The notes under the pieces were generated by a model. It made no database searches and was not told the DNA's origin. It was given only the letters and a program-made list of their open reading frames with translations. This document shows positions 59,988-64,000 of a stretch of 64,000 bases of DNA, piece after piece. Source of the DNA: Mycolicibacter heraklionensis (GTDB lineage Bacteria > Actinomycetota > Actinomycetes > Mycobacteriales > Mycobacteriaceae); NCBI RefSeq assembly GCF_019645815.1, contig NZ_CP080997.1, forward strand, positions 1,364,001 through 1,428,000, in the 5' to 3' direction. Position numbers and translations under genes: made by a program. Within the stretch, counting starts at the first letter, position 1; each line of letters starts with the position of its first letter.

Positions 59988-60808
59988 GTCGCCAAGCTGA
60001 CACCGCCACCAAGCCCGTGGAAACCGTTGCGCCAGAGCTGATCGAGGCCGCGGTGCGCGCCGCCGAGACACTCAAACGCGACATTGCTGAAGTTCCGGTC
60101 AGCGCAATCGCCGCCGAAGCCCAGATGTCCCGCAGCACGCTACTTCGCAGGTTGGGCGGATCCCGCAGGGTTCTCGATGCCGCGGTCCGTGCCGCCGGCA
60201 TCGACCCCGGCGGCCGGCCCCCGGTACGGGTGCGAGCACTTACCGCGGCCGCCGAGTTGATCAGCGAGAACGGCTTGGCGGCAACCACTCTGGACAGCAT
60301 TGCCGAGCGCGCCGACTGCTCGGTGTTCAGTTTGCACGCCGTTTTCGGCGGACGCGACGAACTGCTACGCGCAGTGTTCGACCAGTACAGTCCCATCCGC
60401 GACATCGAAGATTATCTTGCCGCCGTACCGGATGACCTCCGTACCACAGTGCACGGCATTTACCGCACCATAGCGGTCGCGCTGAGCCGTGAACCCCGTG
60501 TCGCTCCCGCGATGCTGGCGGAGGTGTACTCGCGGCCGGAAAGTGCCACGGTGCAGTCACTGACCCGCTACACGGCTCCACGCATGTTGGGCACGCTCGG
60601 AGCCTGGTTCGAGGCAGAGGTCCGCGCAGGACGCATCAAGGATCAGCCGCTGCTGGTGCTGATCCAGCAACTTCTCGGACCCATGCTCATCCACATGCTG
60701 ATGCGTCCGGCGTTCCCCGACGCGCTCGACTTCATGCTGCCCGATGTCGACAGCATCTGCGAACACTTGACCGCCAATTTCCTTGCCGCCGTGGAAATTC
60801 GACCATAA
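59984..60808 (+). CDS. TetR-type regulator with two HTH domains
   Basis: The 274-residue protein has two consecutive TetR_N-like units. Residues about 18-72 read PELIEAAVRAAETLKRDIAE, then VSAIAAEAQMSRSTLLRRLGGSRRVLDAAV. Residues about 82-136 read VRALTAAAELISENGLAATT, then LDSIAERADCSVFSLHAVFGGRDELLRAV. A TetR_C-like ligand domain follows (PLLVLIQQLLGPMLIHMLMR). A normal TetR has one HTH and about 200 residues, so this is a tandem duplication within one chain. The GTG overlaps the previous stop. It is the likely local regulator of the mmpS-mmpL operon. Confidence 0.8.
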   Translation: MSRQADTATKPVETVAPELIEAAVRAAETLKRDIAEVPVSAIAAEAQMSRSTLLRRLGGSRRVLDAAVRAAGIDPGGRPPVRVRALTAAAELISENGLAATTLDSIAERADCSVFSLHAVFGGRDELLRAVFDQYSPIRDIEDYLAAVPDDLRTTVHGIYRTIAVALSREPRVAPAMLAEVYSRPESATVQSLTRYTAPRMLGTLGAWFEAEVRAGRIKDQPLLVLIQQLLGPMLIHMLMRPAFPDALDFMLPDVDSICEHLTANFLAAVEIRP

Positions 60809-60825
60809 TGGTCGGTCGCCCTCTT

Positions 60826-60887
60826 CGCGAGCGTGCGTGTCCCCGGTCGACACACCGAGCGAATTTCCGGAAATACGCACGCTCGCG
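60826..60887. repeat. dispersed palindromic element, copy E
   Basis: CGCGAGCGTGCGTGT (60826-60840) and ATACGCACGCTCGCG (60873-60887) pair at 14 of 15 positions. The interior holds the perfect 12-bp palindrome ATTTCCGGAAAT (60863-60874) but lacks the CGGCGTGTC core of copies A-C. It lies between convergent genes, 17 bp after the tetR stop and 10 bp before the oxidase stop. Confidence 0.75.
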
Positions 60888-60897
60888 CAGGAAGCGA

Positions 60898-62265
60898 CTA
60901 GATCCCCGAACCCGGGTTGAGGATGTTCAGCGGGTCGAGCGCGGCCTTGACCCGTTGGTTCAGTGCCATCACGTCGGGCCCCAGCTGCTCGGCCAGCCAG
61001 GGGCGCTTCAACCGCCCCACGCCGTGCTCGCCGGTGATGGTGCCGCCCAGCGCCAGGGCCAGGTCCATGATCTCGCCGTAGGCGAGCTCGGCGCGTTGCA
61101 CATGGTCGGGATCATTCGGGTCGTGCACGATCAGCGGGTGGGTGTTGCCGTCGCCGGCGTGCGCGATCACCGAGATCAGCAGTCGGCGCTCGGCGGCGAT
61201 CTTCTCGATACCGGTGATCAGCTCCGCCAGCCGTGGCACCGGCACCCCAACGTCCTCCAGCAGTAGCGGGCCCTTGGCCTCGACCGCCGGGATGCAGAAC
61301 CGCCGGGCCGCCACGAATCCTTCGGCCTCGACCGGGTCGTCGGTGGAGAACACCTCCTTGGCGTGGTGCTCGGTGAACACCCGGGCCATCAGCTCGACAT
61401 CCTCGGCGCCCGCGTGGCCGCGCTCGTCGGAGGCCGCCACCAGCATGGCCGCGGCCTCGCGGTCCAGGCCCATGCGCAGTTGATCTTCGACGGCGTTGAT
61501 CGCCGCTGAGTCCATGAACTCCAGCATCGACGGGCGCAGCCGCCCGGACACGTCGAGCACCGCCTCCGCCGCGGCGGCCACCGAGTCGAAAGTAGCCACC
61601 ACCACAGCCGATTTCGGCTGAGCCGGCAACAGCCGCAGGGTCACCTCGGTGACCACCCCGAGGGTGCCCTCGCTGCCGACGAACAACTTGGTCAACGAGA
61701 GCCCGGCGACGTCCTTGAGCCGTGGCCCGCCCAGGCGCACCGCGGTGCCGTCGGCCAGCACCACCTGCAGGCCCAGCACGTAGTCGGTGGTCACGCCGTA
61801 CTTGACGCAGCACAGGCCGCCGGCGTTGGTGGCGATGTTGCCGCCTATGCTGCAGATCTCGAACGACGACGGGTCCGGCGGGTACCACAGTCCGTAGGCG
61901 GCGACGGCCTTCTTCACCTCGGCGTTGAACAGGCCCGGCTGGCACACCGCGGTGCGGGTGACGGGGTCGACGCTGATCTCGCGCATCTTCTCGGTGCACA
62001 ACACGATTCCGCCGTCGATCGCGGTGGCGCCGCCGGACAGGCCCGTGCCGGCACCGCGGGTCACCACCGGCACCCGATGCGCGCTGGCCCACCGCATGAC
62101 CGTCTGTACTTCTTCGGTGCGCAGCGGCCGCACCACCGCCAGGGGCTGGCCCGCCAACGGGTCCAGCGCATTGTCCTGCCGGTAGCCCGCGGTGATCGTC
62201 GGGTCGGTGACCACCATGCCCTCGGGGAGATCGGCGATCAGTTGGGTCAGCGCGTCGGCGTTCAC
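60898..62265 (-). CDS. FAD-linked oxidase, glycolate/D-lactate dehydrogenase type (Rv1257c-like)
   Basis: The 455-residue flavoenzyme belongs to the PCMH (VAO) family. The FAD-binding domain shows VPVVTRGAGTGLSGGATAID (about residues 70-89), the SIGGNIATNAGGL stretch (about 140-152) and LFVGSEGTLGVVTEVTLRL (about 195-213). The C-terminal FAD-oxidase_C domain contains HAGDGNTHPLI with metal-binding His, and ends ITGEHGVGRLKRPWL. It resembles GlcD and D-2-hydroxyacid dehydrogenases; the substrate is uncertain. The start is GTG 62265. Confidence 0.9.
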   Translation of the reverse strand: MNADALTQLIADLPEGMVVTDPTITAGYRQDNALDPLAGQPLAVVRPLRTEEVQTVMRWASAHRVPVVTRGAGTGLSGGATAIDGGIVLCTEKMREISVDPVTRTAVCQPGLFNAEVKKAVAAYGLWYPPDPSSFEICSIGGNIATNAGGLCCVKYGVTTDYVLGLQVVLADGTAVRLGGPRLKDVAGLSLTKLFVGSEGTLGVVTEVTLRLLPAQPKSAVVVATFDSVAAAAEAVLDVSGRLRPSMLEFMDSAAINAVEDQLRMGLDREAAAMLVAASDERGHAGAEDVELMARVFTEHHAKEVFSTDDPVEAEGFVAARRFCIPAVEAKGPLLLEDVGVPVPRLAELITGIEKIAAERRLLISVIAHAGDGNTHPLIVHDPNDPDHVQRAELAYGEIMDLALALGGTITGEHGVGRLKRPWLAEQLGPDVMALNQRVKAALDPLNILNPGSGI

Positions 62266-62316
62266 GCAGGTGATCCTACGGAGCTGCGGGGTCCGGCCGC
62301 GCCGCGACGGATCGAC

Positions 62317-64000
62317 TCAGCCGGCGTCGAACAGCGACGAGAACCATGAGCCCAGGTCCATCGGCGCAGTCTGATCGACCAAGTCGGACATGTTCGCCCA
62401 CTGCTGGGCAGCCTGCTCGCCCACTTCCGTGGGCCAGGCGTCGTTGGCCGTCAGGATCGTCGTGGCGAAGTCGTCGCGAGCATTGAGCAACCCGGCGACG
62501 ATCCCACCGTTCGGGTCGAACAGGGCGTCGTCGAGCAGCGAGCCTCCCGGTAAAAGCAGCGACAGCAGCGATTGCGCCCCCGCCAGCTGGAACGGCAGGC
62601 TGATATCGCTCCACAGCAGCGGCAGATTGTTGGCCACCGCGGCCAGGCTGCCGAGGGGGTCGCTGGTGAACCCGTGCCAGACGGCGGCCCAGTCCGGGCT
62701 CAGGGCATCGGTGAAGCGCAGGGCCAACGGCGTGACGGGTTCCTCACCGAACACCGCCGCGTAGTTGTCGCTGCCGATCAGGCCCTTGAGTCCGGAGAAC
62801 AGCATTTCCTGGATCAACCAGGCCGGTTGGGCGTGCATTCGCGACACGTCCAGGGCGTAGTCGTAGGACAGCACTCGCTGGGTCATGTCGGCGGCATATT
62901 CGGCTGCGCTGACGGTCGGGGTGTCGCCGGGCAGGTAGTCGGCGATATCGGACACCGGAACCACCTGAGTCGTCACCTCCAGGCCGGTGGGATCGGTTCC
63001 GGCGGTGAGGTTTTCGAAGCGGGCGAAGATCTCGCCGTTGGCGACGCCGCCGGTGTCCAGCCAGTTCGCCACACCGGGGTTGGTGGCGCTCACCACGTAG
63101 TAGGTGTAGCCGTCGGCGGCCTGGTAGGCGGTGGTGTTGTTGAGGGTGGTCTGCGCCAGGGTGAACGGCAGCGCCGCGCCGTAGACGTTCATCAGCTCGA
63201 TGCCGCTGTAGGCGGCCGCCACATCGGGGACTTTCACGATCAGCGCCTCACCGGGGGCCAGATCGAAGTTCCCCGCCGAGACGTCCGCACTGGGCAGCCC
63301 CGTCGCGAACAGGCTGGTCTCGGTGGCCAGCGGGCTCATGGTGTTGGCGGGCTCCTGGATTCCGGCGATCTGGGCCAGCCCCATGTTCTGGGTGTTGAAC
63401 GGCCCGGCGATCTTGGCGAAGGCACTGAACAGGGTGGTCAGCGCGTCGTCGATCGAAGTGATCTTCGGCGGAGTCGTCGTGTCGTCGCTGGGAAAGAACC
63501 CGCCTTCGGGGATGGCGAAGAACGGCGGGCAATCGGCGATGCAGTGGATGCTGATGTCGCTGGGGCCTTTGGCCCAATTGCCCAGCACGTCGCGGACCAG
63601 CAGGGAGGCGGCTCCCTGGATGGTGGCGCTGTCGTCGTCGATGAAGTTGACCGCGCCACTGGGCGCGTTGGGGCCGATGTAGACGGTGAAGGTGCCGTCG
63701 GGATTGACCACCAAGTTCGTGCCGAGTTCCAGGCTCTCCTTGCTGACGGCCTGCGAGCCGGTGATCTGTTCGGTGGCGATGGCGAATGCTTCGGTGCCGC
63801 CGCCGAGGTGGCCGGTCAGCTCGTAGGTTGCGCCCGGGGCCAGGCCAGCGGTCGCGTGGTAGTAGATGTCGGGAGTGAAGAACTGGAAGTACTGGCGCGG
63901 ATCGGCGGCGTCACCGGCCAGCACTTCGGGTGACTGAAAGAACCAGCCGTCGAACAGCTCGGTGACGCGAGAGATCCCGGCCATGAGCAACTCGTAGTTC
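62317..64000 (-). CDS. exported or secreted protein, 3' part (5' end beyond window), DUF1214-like
   Basis: The frame is open to the right edge, so at least 560 residues are present and the N-terminus is outside the window. Visible: YYHATAGLAPGATYELTGHL, then SLELGTNLVVNPDGTFTVYIGP and GNWAKG, a block that resembles DUF1214 proteins. A long helical C-terminal half follows (AGAQSLLSLLLPGGSLLDDA). A Cys pair in HCIADCPPF fits an exported protein. Neighbouring M. tuberculosis genes offer no counterpart that I recall. The family call is tentative. Confidence 0.6.
   Translation of the reverse strand, partial: NYELLMAGISRVTELFDGWFFQSPEVLAGDAADPRQYFQFFTPDIYYHATAGLAPGATYELTGHLGGGTEAFAIATEQITGSQAVSKESLELGTNLVVNPDGTFTVYIGPNAPSGAVNFIDDDSATIQGAASLLVRDVLGNWAKGPSDISIHCIADCPPFFAIPEGGFFPSDDTTTPPKITSIDDALTTLFSAFAKIAGPFNTQNMGLAQIAGIQEPANTMSPLATETSLFATGLPSADVSAGNFDLAPGEALIVKVPDVAAAYSGIELMNVYGAALPFTLAQTTLNNTTAYQAADGYTYYVVSATNPGVANWLDTGGVANGEIFARFENLTAGTDPTGLEVTTQVVPVSDIADYLPGDTPTVSAAEYAADMTQRVLSYDYALDVSRMHAQPAWLIQEMLFSGLKGLIGSDNYAAVFGEEPVTPLALRFTDALSPDWAAVWHGFTSDPLGSLAAVANNLPLLWSDISLPFQLAGAQSLLSLLLPGGSLLDDALFDPNGGIVAGLLNARDDFATTILTANDAWPTEVGEQAAQQWANMSDLVDQTAPMDLGSWFSSLFDAG

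Overview
The window is GC-rich actinobacterial DNA that reads as a mycobacterial chromosome. It contains fadD6, gpgS, glgM/glgC, sigE-rseA-htrA-tatB, lpqY-sugABC, kgd, cyp130, mmpS/mmpL and a PGRS-type glycine-rich protein. From memory of the M. tuberculosis gene order, it follows the Rv1202 to Rv1257c stretch closely, with insertions and losses that make it a non-tuberculous mycobacterium. No tRNA, rRNA, CRISPR array, insertion sequence or prophage was seen. GTG and TTG starts are common, and many operon genes overlap by ATGA or GTGA.

Layout. 1-8.6 kb: end of dapE, a STAND-type ATPase, a LOG phosphoribohydrolase, fadD6, an inserted DUF2127-type membrane gene, folP2, gpgS, a small DivIVA-like membrane protein and 3-methyladenine glycosylase. 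8.7-11.5 kb: a DUF3117 mini-protein and the divergent glgM/glgC pair. 11.4-18.3 kb: an exported PGRS-like protein where PE14 would be expected, two tandem isoprenylcysteine-methyltransferase-like proteins, a multidrug ABC exporter with its TetR repressor, and an O-methyltransferase. 18.5-23 kb: the envelope-stress group sigE, rseA, htrA, tatB, then mrp. 23-29.8 kb: lytic transglycosylase, DUF1003 protein, MgtE_N/CBS protein, a CitE-like lyase, an exported hypothetical in an AT-rich pocket, and two small membrane proteins. 29.8-34.7 kb: the trehalose-recycling ABC operon lpqY-sugA-sugB-sugC, ending in a SUFU-domain gene. 34.9-42.6 kb: corA, mdh, a giant cyclase-ATPase-LuxR regulator, malic enzyme, lpqZ. 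42.6-54 kb: SDR, kgd, a membrane protein, an MFS exporter, lprE, a DEAD-box helicase and an acyltransferase. 54.2-64 kb: tetR/cyp130, a four-gene mmpS-mmpL-2TM-tetR operon with a double-HTH regulator, an FAD-linked oxidase and the 3' part of an exported protein.

Much of the window serves the cell envelope and central carbon: glycogen/maltose-1-phosphate and methylglucose lipopolysaccharide precursors (glgM, glgC, gpgS), trehalose recycling (lpqY-sugABC), the malate/2-oxoglutarate node (mdh, malic enzyme, kgd), and stress control of the envelope (sigE, rseA, htrA).

The most unusual items are: (i) five intergenic long palindromes (17.5, 34.7, 43.5, 54.1 and 60.8 kb), at least three of them sharing a sequence and every one just beyond a gene's stop codon; (ii) a protein with a Sec signal peptide, a PGRS-like region and a DUF2599-like end, but no PE domain, with a perfect 10-bp inverted repeat in its upstream region; (iii) a TetR regulator with two HTH domains, translationally coupled to an MmpS/MmpL exporter and a two-helix membrane protein.
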